DNA of 12,866 nt from an uncultured Collinsella sp. (lineage in GTDB: Bacteria; Actinomycetota; Coriobacteriia; Coriobacteriales; Coriobacteriaceae). The translations under genes were made by a program, and so were the position numbers. Below the pieces are notes generated by a model. The model worked only from the letters and a program-made list of their open reading frames with translations, had not been told where the DNA came from and did no database searches. Of the stretch, positions 5,507 to 12,817 are shown one piece after another. Within the stretch, counting starts at the first letter, position 1; each line of letters opens with the position of its first letter. The stretch is from positions 1 through 12,866 of the forward strand of contig UROM01000045.1 of assembly GCA_900549455.1 (NCBI GenBank), in the 5' to 3' direction.

Positions 5507-7690
5507 GTGAAGGATTCCGACCTCTCCGCAACGGCTGCGCGCGACGCCGCCCGCATCGTTTGGTTTAAGCGCTATCCCGCCAAGCAGACGCTCATCGCAT
5601 TTTTGCTCGCCCTGCTGGCGACTACGGCGTTTTCCATCGATCCCGCCCCGGTGTCGAGCAATGCGGTCCTGGCGATCGACCCCAAGGCGACGGGCACGCT
5701 CTACGTGTGCTACGAGGTACTTCTCTCGTTTGCCGGCCATACCGACGCAGTGATGCTGCTCGCGCTTGCCTGCTTGCTCACGCTGCCGTTTCGCTATGTG
5801 TTCTTTGGCCGCGGTGACGCTTGGCGCCCGTCGGTCGTGCTGCCATCGCTGTTCTTTGCCGTTTGCATGGTGTTCGGCCGTAGCTACGACCTTACCGATT
5901 CGGCAGAGATTGTGCTGGGCGACAAGGCACGCGTTATCTGCGCCTGGATTGGCGGCGCGGGCTGGATGCTCCTGGCGATCGTTGCCTTCTACCTTGCCTT
6001 TGAGTGTCTAGATTGGCTGAGCTCTCGGCGCATTCCGTTTTCCGAAGCGCACTTTGGCCGCGTATGGCGTGTGACTCACGCCGTGCTCTCGGTCCATCCC
6101 TTTGCCGGGCCCTTCCTGGTGCTTATGGTCGCCTGGGCGCCCACGCTCATCGCTTCGCTGCCCGGTCTTTTTATGGGAGATACGGGTGCGCAGATTCGCC
6201 AGTGGTTCAACTATCCCAACGGCACGAGCGACTACCTGCGCCTACTCAACCCCAACGTGCTGCTCAACGGGCATCATCCCGTAGTGCACACGGCCATTAT
6301 CGGCTCGTGCGTTCAGCTGGGGCTTTCGCTGTTCAACAGCGCTAACGCGGGTCTTGCCATCTACACCTGTGCTCAGTTCGTCATCACGGCCGCCTGCATG
6401 GCCTATTCCATTTCGTCGCTGCGCAAACTGGGCGTGAGCCTGCCGGTTCGCGGTGCGATCCTGCTGTTCTTTGCGTTTATGCCGATGTTCTCTAACTACG
6501 CGGCGTTGCTCACCAAAGATGTGCTCTTTGCCGACGCGTTCTTGGTGCTGCTGGTACAGACCGTCAAGCTCGTGGCATGTGGCCTGCCCCGTCGTGATGC
6601 CAATGTCGAGCGAGCGGGCGAGAAAGCCCCCGTGCTCTTTGCGCGCCACGACTGGCTGCTGCTTGCTCTGGGCGCCATGGGTTCCACGTTTTTGCGCAAC
6701 GGCGGCCTGGTGTTTCCCCTGGCGGCATGCGTAATCGCGGCGGCGTTTAGCGCATGGGACGCGCATGTGGCTCGTCGTGCAGCCAAGCAGACTGGTGCTG
6801 CGCCTTCGGGCGCCACGCCGCGCTTCCGCTGGGTTGGCGTTCTCGCGGTGCTCGCGCTCTGCCTTGCCTCTAATATGTACTTCACCAAGGTCTTTATGCC
6901 GGCGCACGATATCACGCCTGGTTCCAAGCGCGAAATCCTCTCGATTCCGTTCCAGCAGACGGCTCGTTTCGTCCAAAAGCACGACGGCCTCAACTCGGGC
7001 GTCAACCCCACGGTTAAGGAGGACGGCACCATCGTGGAGGCTCCTTGCGACGGCTTGGTGACCGACGAAGAGCGTGCCGTGATCGACCGTGTGCTCAAGT
7101 ACGAGAATCTGGGCCGCCGTTACAACCCGGATAAGTCGGACGCCGTCAAAAATTGCTTTAACGAGTACGCCTCGCAGGAGGACATCAAGGCCTATTTTAA
7201 GGTGTGGGCCCAGATGTTCAAAAAGGACCCCGAGTGCTATATCTCGGCGCTCGTCAATAACTACTACGGGTACTTCTATCCGAGCGCTCGCGATGCGTGG
7301 GTCTACAGCACGGCGCGCAGTGCCGAGATCATGGCGAAGCCCGATAACCTCAAGTACTTTGACTTCCATCCGGTTGACAGCAAAGCCGTGCGCTGGTGCG
7401 ACCACCTGATTAACCTGTACCGCGTGGCGGTGCAGCGCATTCCGTTTATCTCGCTCACCATGAGCTCGGCCACCTACGTGTGGATCATGATCATCGTGGT
7501 GGTCTACCTGTTGCGCCGCCATTCGTGGCGCGCGCTGGCCATCTGGATACCGCTACTGGGTGTGCTCGCTGTGTGCCTGATTGGTCCATGTAACGGGTCG
7601 ACCTACATGCGCTACCTGTACCCGGTCATTGCATGCATGCCTTTCGCCATCGGCGCCACGATCACCCGCAGCGACCGCCTGTGGACCTAA
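5507..7690 (+). CDS. Large polytopic membrane protein, DUF6020-like (possible GT-C type transferase)
   Basis: This 727-residue membrane protein has about a dozen hydrophobic spans. The N-terminus (1-22) is cytosolic-like and basic. Spans fill roughly 28-460; a soluble, charged segment (about 465-645) contains repeated Tyr/Asn-rich stretches, and the last spans (about 656-718) close the protein. Recognisable motifs are FMGDTGAQIRQWFNYPNG (222-239) with acidic Asp225 just after a span, NGHHPVVHT (254-262), LTKDVLFAD (335-343), FLRNGG (395-400) and YMRYLYPV (700-707). This layout recalls GT-C glycosyltransferases, which use lipid-linked sugars outside the membrane; I associate it with the DUF6020 family from memory. 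Function is unproven. The GTG start has only a weak AAAGG about 11 bases away, and no clear promoter is seen because a repeat hairpin sits directly upstream. Confidence 0.7.
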   Translation: MKDSDLSATAARDAARIVWFKRYPAKQTLIAFLLALLATTAFSIDPAPVSSNAVLAIDPKATGTLYVCYEVLLSFAGHTDAVMLLALACLLTLPFRYVFFGRGDAWRPSVVLPSLFFAVCMVFGRSYDLTDSAEIVLGDKARVICAWIGGAGWMLLAIVAFYLAFECLDWLSSRRIPFSEAHFGRVWRVTHAVLSVHPFAGPFLVLMVAWAPTLIASLPGLFMGDTGAQIRQWFNYPNGTSDYLRLLNPNVLLNGHHPVVHTAIIGSCVQLGLSLFNSANAGLAIYTCAQFVITAACMAYSISSLRKLGVSLPVRGAILLFFAFMPMFSNYAALLTKDVLFADAFLVLLVQTVKLVACGLPRRDANVERAGEKAPVLFARHDWLLLALGAMGSTFLRNGGLVFPLAACVIAAAFSAWDAHVARRAAKQTGAAPSGATPRFRWVGVLAVLALCLASNMYFTKVFMPAHDITPGSKREILSIPFQQTARFVQKHDGLNSGVNPTVKEDGTIVEAPCDGLVTDEERAVIDRVLKYENLGRRYNPDKSDAVKNCFNEYASQEDIKAYFKVWAQMFKKDPECYISALVNNYYGYFYPSARDAWVYSTARSAEIMAKPDNLKYFDFHPVDSKAVRWCDHLINLYRVAVQRIPFISLTMSSATYVWIMIIVVVYLLRRHSWRALAIWIPLLGVLAVCLIGPCNGSTYMRYLYPVIACMPFAIGATITRSDRLWT

Positions 7691-7861
7691 CCAAAGATTG
7701 GCGCATTGGGGTCAGGCTGCTTTGTGCCAAGGGGCTGCATCATCACGACGCCTTCATTTTGGGGTTTATCTTGCAGGCCGGTAGGTATATCATAACGACG
7801 TTTGTTTATATTGCCCGAGCATTCGCGCTGGGCTTTAGGTCGAAACCGATAGGAGACACGT
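7691..7861. promoter_or_regulatory. Intergenic region carrying the yebC promoter
   Basis: No gene is supported here. A loose inverted repeat TTGGCGC/GTGCCAA near the start lacks a T run and is a weak terminator candidate. An AT-rich patch around 7785-7815 (TATATCAT and TTTATATTG) is the likely promoter area, but no -35/-10 pair stands out. AGGAG lies just before the yebC ATG. Confidence 0.35.
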
Positions 7862-8668
7862 ATGTCCGGACACTCTAAGTGGGCCACAACCAAGCATCGT
7901 AAGGGCGCGCAGGACGCCAAGCGTTCCGCCCTCTTCTCCAAGCTCAGCCGCAACATCACCGTTGCTGCCCGTCTCGGCGGCGACCCGCTGCCCGAGAACA
8001 ACGCCAGCCTCGCCGCTGCCGTTGCCAAGGCTAAGGCTCAGTCCATGCCTAAGGACAAGATCAAGTCCGCTATCGATAAGGCCTTTGGTTCGGGTGCCGA
8101 CGCCGCCGTCTACGAGAACATCGTGTACGAGGGCTACGGTCCCGCCGGTGTTGCCGTCTACGTCGACTGCCTGACCGACAACCGCAACCGCACTGCCGCC
8201 GACGTCCGTTCCGCCTTCTCCCACGCTGGTGGCAACCTGGGCACCTCGGGCTCCGTCGCCTTCCAGTTTGAGCGCAAGGGCCAGATCGTCGTCGCCAAGG
8301 AGATCCTGGACGAGAACGCCAAGAAGGAGACCATGATCGCCAACGGTGCTGCTGGTGACGAGGATGAGTTCATGATGGCGATCGCCGAGGCCGGTGGCGA
8401 GGACTACGAGGACGCCGGCGAGGAGTGGATCGTCTGGACTACCGCCAACGAGGTCATGGCTGTCTCCAAGGCGCTCGAGGAGCAGGGCGTCCAGGTCAAG
8501 GGCTCCGAGACCACCATGGTCCCGACCACCCCGACCGAGGTCTCCGGCGCCGACGCCAAGAAGGTTCAGCGCCTCATCGACCGTCTTGAGGAGCTCGACG
8601 ACGTCCAGGATGTTTACAGCACCATGGACATGACCGACGAGGTCATCGCTGCCCTCGAGGAGGAGTAG
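7862..8668 (+). CDS. yebC: YebC/PmpR family protein
   Basis: This 268-residue cytosolic protein of the YebC/TACO1 family opens with the hallmark MSGHSKW (1-7) and KHRKGAQDAKRSALFSKLSR. It continues with the conserved MPKDKIKSAIDKA (62-74), YEGYGPAGVAVYVDCLTDNRNRTA (89-112) and GGNLGTSGSVAFQF (123-136) blocks, and ends in DDVQDVYSTMD. Family members are annotated as transcriptional regulators; more recent work on YebC and mitochondrial TACO1 links them to easing ribosome stalling at proline runs. The protein is about 20 residues longer than typical, with the extra Lys/Glu-rich and Gly/Ala residues near 145-165. Codons are strongly biased to C-ending forms (GCC, CTC, GTC, AAG) compared with the gene upstream, which suggests high expression. 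AGGAG lies 8 bases before the ATG. Confidence 0.96.
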   Translation: MSGHSKWATTKHRKGAQDAKRSALFSKLSRNITVAARLGGDPLPENNASLAAAVAKAKAQSMPKDKIKSAIDKAFGSGADAAVYENIVYEGYGPAGVAVYVDCLTDNRNRTAADVRSAFSHAGGNLGTSGSVAFQFERKGQIVVAKEILDENAKKETMIANGAAGDEDEFMMAIAEAGGEDYEDAGEEWIVWTTANEVMAVSKALEEQGVQVKGSETTMVPTTPTEVSGADAKKVQRLIDRLEELDDVQDVYSTMDMTDEVIAALEEE

Positions 8669-8756
8669 CGCCCGCACGGATTGAGCCGTGCATATCTGGG
8701 CATAATGAAGCGAGCATGCAAGCCTCGTGGAATAGATGAGCCGGATCCGCGTGCAT

Positions 8757-8779
8757 GAGGCACCGGACCCGCCTCTTTT
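8757..8779 (+). terminator. Candidate yebC terminator
   Basis: A short stem GAGGC (8757-8761) with GCCTC (8771-8775) is followed at once by TTTT (8776-8779). The stem is only 5 bp, so the call is tentative. Its T run touches the -10 box of the next promoter. Another hairpin, GCACGG/CCGTGC (8674-8679 with 8686-8691), lies just after the yebC stop but has no T run. Confidence 0.4.
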
Positions 8780-8784
8780 ATAAT
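8779..8784 (+). promoter_or_regulatory. -10 box of the amaP operon
   Basis: A perfect consensus TATAAT lies 51 bases upstream of the amaP ATG. The -35 region overlaps the preceding hairpin and does not match consensus, so the promoter may need an activator or an alternative sigma factor, which would fit a stress operon. That last point is inference. Confidence 0.55.
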
Positions 8785-8834
8785 GATGCGAATCGTTTTG
8801 CATTCTGTGGATCGAGATTTGAAGGGAGCGCTGC

Positions 8835-9380
8835 ATGCGCGTGCTCAAACGAGCCCTGGCGATTGTGTATCTTGCCGCCGCCGTCGTGGCGCTGGGTACG
8901 TTAGTCTGCCAGTTTTGGGGGCCATATACCTATCGCTTTATGCTGCTGATGCGCGATCCGCTGCCTCGCATCGTTGTTACGGCGTGCGGCGGCGTCGTGG
9001 CGCTCGGCGTGCTCGTGGGTTTCTTCCGCCTGGTGTTTGCTCGTCGCGAGCCGTCCTGCGTGCATCCGGCGGGGGAGCGTAATATCGAGGTCACGCTCGC
9101 TGCCCTCTCCTCGTGTGCTCGCACCGCGGCAGAGCGCGACGACCGAGTGATGATCGAGCATGTCGAGGCGCGCGTGCAGGGCTCCGACGAATCGCACGTC
9201 CGTTTTAAGGTCGACGCCATCGCGCTCGACGACCGGGACGTGGCTTCCCTTGCAGCCGCGATGCAGCAACGTATCGAGGAGGCCTGCGACACTATGCTCG
9301 GCACGCCGGGCACGACTGCGCGCGTTCGTTTTTTGCCGTCCAAGACTACCGTCCAGACCGTGGAGGTTTCCGGTGAGTGA
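8835..9380 (+). CDS. amaP: Alkaline shock response membrane anchor protein AmaP
   Basis: This 181-residue protein has two N-terminal membrane spans (about 8-26 and 46-66) joined by a short outside loop, followed by a soluble domain of about 110 residues. In AmaP proteins this domain faces the cytosol and binds Asp23, holding it at the membrane (knowledge from Staphylococcus aureus). Identification rests on topology, size and its place directly ahead of a DUF2273 and an Asp23/Gls24 gene, the standard order; the soluble domain itself shows an Asp23-like alpha/beta pattern ending in ARVRFLPSKTTVQTVEV. GAAGGGAG precedes the ATG. Its last 8 bases overlap the next coding region, which implies translational coupling. 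The sequence is divergent from Firmicute AmaP as far as I can judge. Confidence 0.8.
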   Translation: MRVLKRALAIVYLAAAVVALGTLVCQFWGPYTYRFMLLMRDPLPRIVVTACGGVVALGVLVGFFRLVFARREPSCVHPAGERNIEVTLAALSSCARTAAERDDRVMIEHVEARVQGSDESHVRFKVDAIALDDRDVASLAAAMQQRIEEACDTMLGTPGTTARVRFLPSKTTVQTVEVSGE

Positions 9381-9750
9381 TACCAATCAAGACAAGACCG
9401 TCCGCACCCCGCGCTTGACTATCGATCAGAGCGCCGCGCCGGCAGGCGAGGTCGTCGATCCTAAGGTGGAGGGTACCGAGTCACATGACGCGGTCGCCGA
9501 TGATTTTGATGAGGCCATGGGTCTCATCAAGGGTACGGGGGCAGCCATCTGGAGCTATGCCGTCCGTCATCCCAACACCACGCTTGGAGCCGTCGCTGGT
9601 TTTGTGCTCGCCGTGCTGGTGCTCACGCTCGGCCTGTGGGATACGCTCGTCATCGCTTTCTTTGTGCTGATCGGCGCCGTGATTGGCCAGATCCGCGACG
9701 GCGAGAACGGGATCGTCAACTTCTTCGGCCGTCTGTTTAGCGGCCGCTAG
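9373..9750 (+). CDS. DUF2273 family small membrane protein
   Basis: The product is 125 residues. The C-terminal half is the DUF2273 core: HPNTTLGAVAGFVLAVLVLT, then a second span LVIAFFVLIGAVIGQI (92-107), ending in a basic Phe-rich tail (NFFGRLFSGR). DUF2273 genes sit beside amaP and asp23 in Gram-positive bacteria, and the protein is taken to be part of the same membrane complex. An N-terminal hydrophilic, acidic extension of about 60 residues is longer than in the usual 60-80-residue members. The start is GTG at 9373, with GGAGG 6 bases ahead; this overlaps the amaP stop by 8 bases. Longer in-frame starts further upstream would lie wholly inside amaP and are rejected. Confidence 0.85.
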   Translation: MSDTNQDKTVRTPRLTIDQSAAPAGEVVDPKVEGTESHDAVADDFDEAMGLIKGTGAAIWSYAVRHPNTTLGAVAGFVLAVLVLTLGLWDTLVIAFFVLIGAVIGQIRDGENGIVNFFGRLFSGR

Positions 9751-9794
9751 CATGTATTCGACCGCCGCGTGTGCGGTGGGCATAAGGAGGAACC

Positions 9795-10316
9795 ATGGCT
9801 TTTAACACGAAGGTCGATGTGGCCGATACCGAGCTCGAGGTAGACGAGACCGTCACCGCCGAGGCCGAGGACGTAACGCTCGAGGACGAGGCGCTCGTCG
9901 AGGCCGAACCCGCCGACGATGCGGATGAGGATGATGGGGAAGCGGACGAGTCCGAGGACTCGCTGACCTATTCCAACGGTGTGATCGAGAAGATCGTCGC
10001 CATGGCCACCCGCGAGGTACCGCACGTCCTGGGCATGAAGGGCAACCTCATGCACTTTGTGCAGGAGCAGTTTGGTGCCGAGAATCTGACCAAGGGCGTG
10101 ACAGTCGAGGTCACCGATGACAACCGCGTGGTCGTTAACATTTCCGTCATTATCGAGTACGGCGCCTATGCGCCCGCGATTTTCGACGACGTTAAGGCGC
10201 GCGTGACCGAGCGTCTGGCTGCGATGACCGGCCTTGAGGTGGCAGGCGTCAACCTGCGTATCGAGGATGTCATCACCCCCGAGGAGTACGAGCACCGCAC
10301 CAACCAGCACGAGTAA
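9795..10316 (+). CDS. Asp23/Gls24 family envelope stress response protein
   Basis: This 173-residue protein has a very acidic N-terminal tail (about 8-56, rich in Glu and Asp), then the Asp23/Gls24 domain. The domain starts at LTYSNGVIEKIVAMATREVPHV and runs through VTVEVTDDNRVVVNISVIIEYG to VNLRIEDVITPEEYE. Asp23 proteins are abundant, form membrane-linked assemblies through AmaP, and are induced by alkaline or cell-wall stress in S. aureus. A strong ribosome site, AAGGAGG, lies just before the ATG, stronger than for its two upstream partners, fitting a need for more of this protein. It is 44 bases after the DUF2273 gene in the same operon. The stop codon TAA overlaps the start of a palindromic repeat. 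Confidence 0.95.
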   Translation: MAFNTKVDVADTELEVDETVTAEAEDVTLEDEALVEAEPADDADEDDGEADESEDSLTYSNGVIEKIVAMATREVPHVLGMKGNLMHFVQEQFGAENLTKGVTVEVTDDNRVVVNISVIIEYGAYAPAIFDDVKARVTERLAAMTGLEVAGVNLRIEDVITPEEYEHRTNQHE

Positions 10317-10369
10317 CCTGCCAAAAAGGGACAGGTTTATTTTGGCAGGTTTTATCTGCGAAAACGTCA
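10315..10369 (+). repeat. Palindromic repeat, copy 2 of the 55-bp unit (REP-like)
   Basis: This is the reverse complement of 5431-5485: 44 bp identical (10315-10358), then 8 of 11 beyond. A 12-bp stem (10315-10326 with 10340-10351) surrounds a 13-base loop with GGGACAGG at 10328-10335. It starts inside the asp23 stop codon and abuts the terminator at 10370. The TTTT at its right end makes it a plausible terminator itself. Confidence 0.85.
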
Positions 10370-10411
10370 AACGGCCGGTCGCACGGATGTATGTGCGGCC
10401 GGCCGTTATTT
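10370..10411 (+). terminator. Strong intrinsic terminator of the amaP-asp23 operon
   Basis: A 14-bp GC-rich stem (10371-10384 with 10393-10406, one G-T wobble), extended by an A-T pair, has the loop GGATGTAT and is followed by TTATTTGT. It lies directly behind the palindromic repeat. Confidence 0.85.
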
Positions 10412-10434
10412 GTATGCCCCCGATGTAGGCATAC
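10412..10434. other. Second hairpin after the operon terminator
   Basis: A perfect 7-bp stem GTATGCC (10412-10418) with GGCATAC (10428-10434) has a 9-base loop. It lies between the terminator and the next promoter. It lacks a T run and could be a protein-binding site or part of an extended terminator structure. Confidence 0.4.
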
Positions 10435-10452
10435 CGCTCGTCTAACTAGGGG

Positions 10453-10480
10453 TTGCAATCGTCGCGTTCCGCGTTACCCT
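10453..10480 (+). promoter_or_regulatory. Candidate promoter of the YitT-family gene
   Basis: TTGCAA (10453-10458) and TACCCT (10475-10480) are separated by 16 bases and match -35 and -10 boxes moderately. They lie 44 bases upstream of the ATG. Confidence 0.45.
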
Positions 10481-10523
10481 AATGGGCGCATTGTTTCCAA
10501 ATTGTTAACGAGGGGTTGCCGTA

Positions 10524-11546
10524 ATGGCTGACGAGCACGAAACAGAAAGCCAGGCATGGGCGATTGAGGCCGCTGCGGCAGAGGCGGCATCGCGTGCTGC
10601 CGAGGAGGTACATCGTCCTCCCGTGGTGCCGATGGAGCGCGTGGTCGATCGCACCGATATCGAGCGCGGCGAGCGTGCCGGTCAAAAGCGCAGCCAAGAG
10701 CCGGGCTTCCCGCGCTTTTTCGCCGAGCTCAATCTGGGCCTGATTCTTACGGCCTTTGCCATCGTTGCGTTTAAAACCCCTAATCACTTTGCTTTTGGCG
10801 GCACCTCGGGCGTGTCGGTTATTCTGTCCACGCTGTTCCCGACCCTGCCCGTCGGCGTCTTTATGTGGATTATCAACGCGGTTCTCGTCGTCTTGGGCTT
10901 TATCTTTTTGGAGCGCAAGGCAATCCTGTGGAGCGTCTTCGCCTCGTTTGCGCTGTCCGCGTATGTTTCGCTGTTTGAGCTCTTTATTCCGACCGATGTC
11001 TCGATGACGGGCGATATGTGGCTCGACCTGTGCTTTGCCGTGATTCTGCCGGCGCTCGGCAGCGCCATCGTCTTTGATATCGGCGCCTCGACGGGCGGCA
11101 CGGACATCCTCGCCATGATCCTCAAACGCCGCACCACGCTCGAGATTGGCCGCGCGCTGCTGCTGGTCGATATCGGCATCGTGACCATCGCGGCCTTTTT
11201 GTATGGCCCGCGTGTCGGTCTGTATTGCGTGCTCGGCCTGTTTGCCAAGACGCTTGTGGTCGACAAGGCCATCGAGAGCATTCACCTTCGTAAGGTCTGC
11301 ACGGTCATTTGTTCCGAGCCCCTTAAGGTCGAGGAGTTTATCGTCAAGCATCTCAACCGTACGGCGACCATCAGTCGCGGCTACGGTGCCTTCTCGGGCA
11401 AGTGCGTGACGGTGATCATGAGTGTGCTGAGCCGTCGTGAGGCCGTGCAGCTGCGCCGTTATGCGCGCGAGGTCGATCCGGGTGCCTTCATCACGATCGT
11501 CGACAGCTCCGAGATCGTCGGCAAGGGTTTCCGCGGAACGAACTAA
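10524..11546 (+). CDS. YitT family membrane protein (DUF161 with DUF2179)
   Basis: This 340-residue membrane protein has five or six hydrophobic spans between about residues 68 and 245. Family marks are PNHFAFGGTSGVSVIL (86-101) and GASTGGTDILAMIL (187-200), the paired Gly-rich motifs of the YitT family. The C-terminal DUF2179 domain (about 254-336) begins at LRKVCTVICSE and includes ISRGYGAFSGK and ends with AFITIVDSSEIVGKGF. YitT proteins are of unknown function. Unusual here is a hydrophilic, Ala/Glu/Arg-rich N-terminal extension of about 60 residues before the first span. The ATG at 10524 is preceded by AGGGG; the next in-frame ATG candidate (residue 37) lacks a good site, so the long form is kept. 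It is transcribed alone, between a strong terminator and the next promoter. Confidence 0.9.
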   Translation: MADEHETESQAWAIEAAAAEAASRAAEEVHRPPVVPMERVVDRTDIERGERAGQKRSQEPGFPRFFAELNLGLILTAFAIVAFKTPNHFAFGGTSGVSVILSTLFPTLPVGVFMWIINAVLVVLGFIFLERKAILWSVFASFALSAYVSLFELFIPTDVSMTGDMWLDLCFAVILPALGSAIVFDIGASTGGTDILAMILKRRTTLEIGRALLLVDIGIVTIAAFLYGPRVGLYCVLGLFAKTLVVDKAIESIHLRKVCTVICSEPLKVEEFIVKHLNRTATISRGYGAFSGKCVTVIMSVLSRREAVQLRRYAREVDPGAFITIVDSSEIVGKGFRGTN

Positions 11547-11696
11547 CGCGGACGCACTCATCAAACAATCGAAAAGCGCCTCGCGTGTTGCAAATACGTC
11601 ATCTAGGAGGATTTGTCCTCACCTTGGGTGATAATGATGCCAAAGACATCGTTTGCGATCCAAGTGATTCGCTCAAGATACGAAGGGATGATTTCG
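11547..11696 (+). promoter_or_regulatory. Intergenic region with candidate promoter of the zinc-ribbon gene
   Basis: TGATAAT at about 11629-11635 is a good -10 box (TG extended). No matching -35 stands out. A small inverted repeat GAGGA/TCCTC (11607-11611 with 11616-11620) lies just upstream, where an operator might be expected. No strong terminator for the YitT-family gene is visible; the remainder holds nothing I can name. Confidence 0.4.
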
Positions 11697-12817
11697 ATGT
11701 TCTGCTCGCAGTGTGGCGCCCCCATGGGCGATAACGATAAGTTCTGCGGCGTGTGTGGCGCCCCCAATGTCGGTGCTGCAGCCTCCGCCCCTCAGGGTCA
11801 GCCTCAACCTCAGCAGTTTGTCCCTCAACCTGTCACGAACGTGCCCAAGGGCTGCATGGCTCAGGCGTTTGAGGATATGACCAAGACGCCGGGCGTGCTG
11901 CAGCGCGTGTGCCAGATTGCCTTTTTGCCGGCGCTTATCTGTGTCGTGTCGGTGCTCGTGCTGTTCATCCCCGTTATCGGCGGTATTGCAGCCGCTATCG
12001 GCTTTTTGGCCGCTTACGTGGCGAGCGTGTGCGGTTCGGGCTTTGGCATCGAGTGGGGTCGCGATCTGTCGCTTAAGATCGATGACGGCATGGATCGTCC
12101 GTTGATGCGTTCCACGTCGTTTGGTCTCGGAATCTTTTCGAGCGTTATTTCGGTCGTGCTCGAGTTTATCGCTGCCATTCCCATTATCGGTGTAGTGCTT
12201 TCGCTGGTGGAGGGCGTGGTAATTGGCGCCGCGGGCTCGTATTCTTATTACGGCTCTTATGCGCTCGAGGCTGCGCTGTTTGGCTCGCTTGGCCTGCTTG
12301 TCCTGGCTATGATTGCCACGGCGGTCCTGGGGGTCTTCTTTAAGATGTTCGCCGACATTGCCGTGATGCACTTTGCGGTGACCGGTCGCGTCGAGAGCGC
12401 GTTTTCGCTCGATAAGGTTTGGGCAGCCTTTAAGAACAATAAGACCAAGCTGTTCTGCGCTTCGTTCCTTCCCGAGTTTTTGACGGGCCTGGTCGCCAAT
12501 GTTGTCACATGGATCTTGACGGTCGTCTTTGGCGCCGTTGCCTCTGTCGGTATGTATAGCTACTACTATCGTCCTACGGGTATTGAGGCGATTGTTGCCG
12601 GCGGTGGCATCACACTCGTGCTGTTCCTGGTGCTGGTCGCTTTTGTCACCGTATTTCTTACGGTCTTTGGCAAGATGCTCAAGCACCGTGCCGTTGGCTA
12701 TTGGGCTGCACGTTATGCAAGCGAATGGGCCGATGAGGACAAGGACGACGTTTTGACTTTTGTGCTCCCGGGTGAGAAGAAGCCTGCTCCTGCGGGATTC
12801 AATCCCACGGCAGCCAC
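11697..12817 (+). CDS. Zinc-ribbon polytopic membrane protein, 3' truncated
   Basis: The reading frame is open from 11697 to the end of the genomic insert; 373 residues are present and the stop is missing. An N-terminal zinc ribbon has two CxxC pairs (Cys3, Cys6, Cys17, Cys20), MFCSQCGAPM...FCGVCGAP. A Pro/Gln-rich linker (about 31-50) follows, then four or more strongly hydrophobic regions (about 72-112, 142-178, 194-226, 262-325) and a charged tail. The GFGIEWGRDLSLKIDDG block (115-131) after the second span resembles DUF4013-type membrane proteins; this link is tentative. GAAGGG lies 9 bases before the chosen ATG; in-frame ATGs at 11688 and 11634 are less well placed. The last apparent residues past 12817 (CLLYTSDAADD) are adapter translation and not part of the protein. 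Function is unknown. Confidence 0.75.

Noticed and set aside
6242..7522. 426-codon minus-strand open frame inside the DUF6020-like gene
   Set aside because: The translation is His/Arg/Gln-rich and typical of antisense to a GC-rich membrane protein. The plus strand carries a coherent multi-span protein.
7694..7735. Possible terminator after the DUF6020-like gene (TTGGCGC/GTGCCAA)
   Set aside because: The stem is short with a long loop and a wobble pair, and no T run follows.
7835..8848. 337-codon minus-strand open frame over yebC
   Set aside because: It is the reverse shadow of a highly C-ending, strongly conserved yebC. Its translation is low-complexity Leu/Val/Gly/Asp, with no family resemblance.
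10479..11564. 361-codon minus-strand open frame over the YitT-family gene
   Set aside because: It is the shadow of a recognisable DUF161/DUF2179 protein, and its composition is that of antisense sequence.
11673..12686. 337-codon minus-strand open frame over the zinc-ribbon gene
   Set aside because: It is a Lys/His/Asp/Arg-rich antisense translation. The plus-strand frame has a ribosome site, a zinc ribbon and clear membrane spans, and is open to the insert end.
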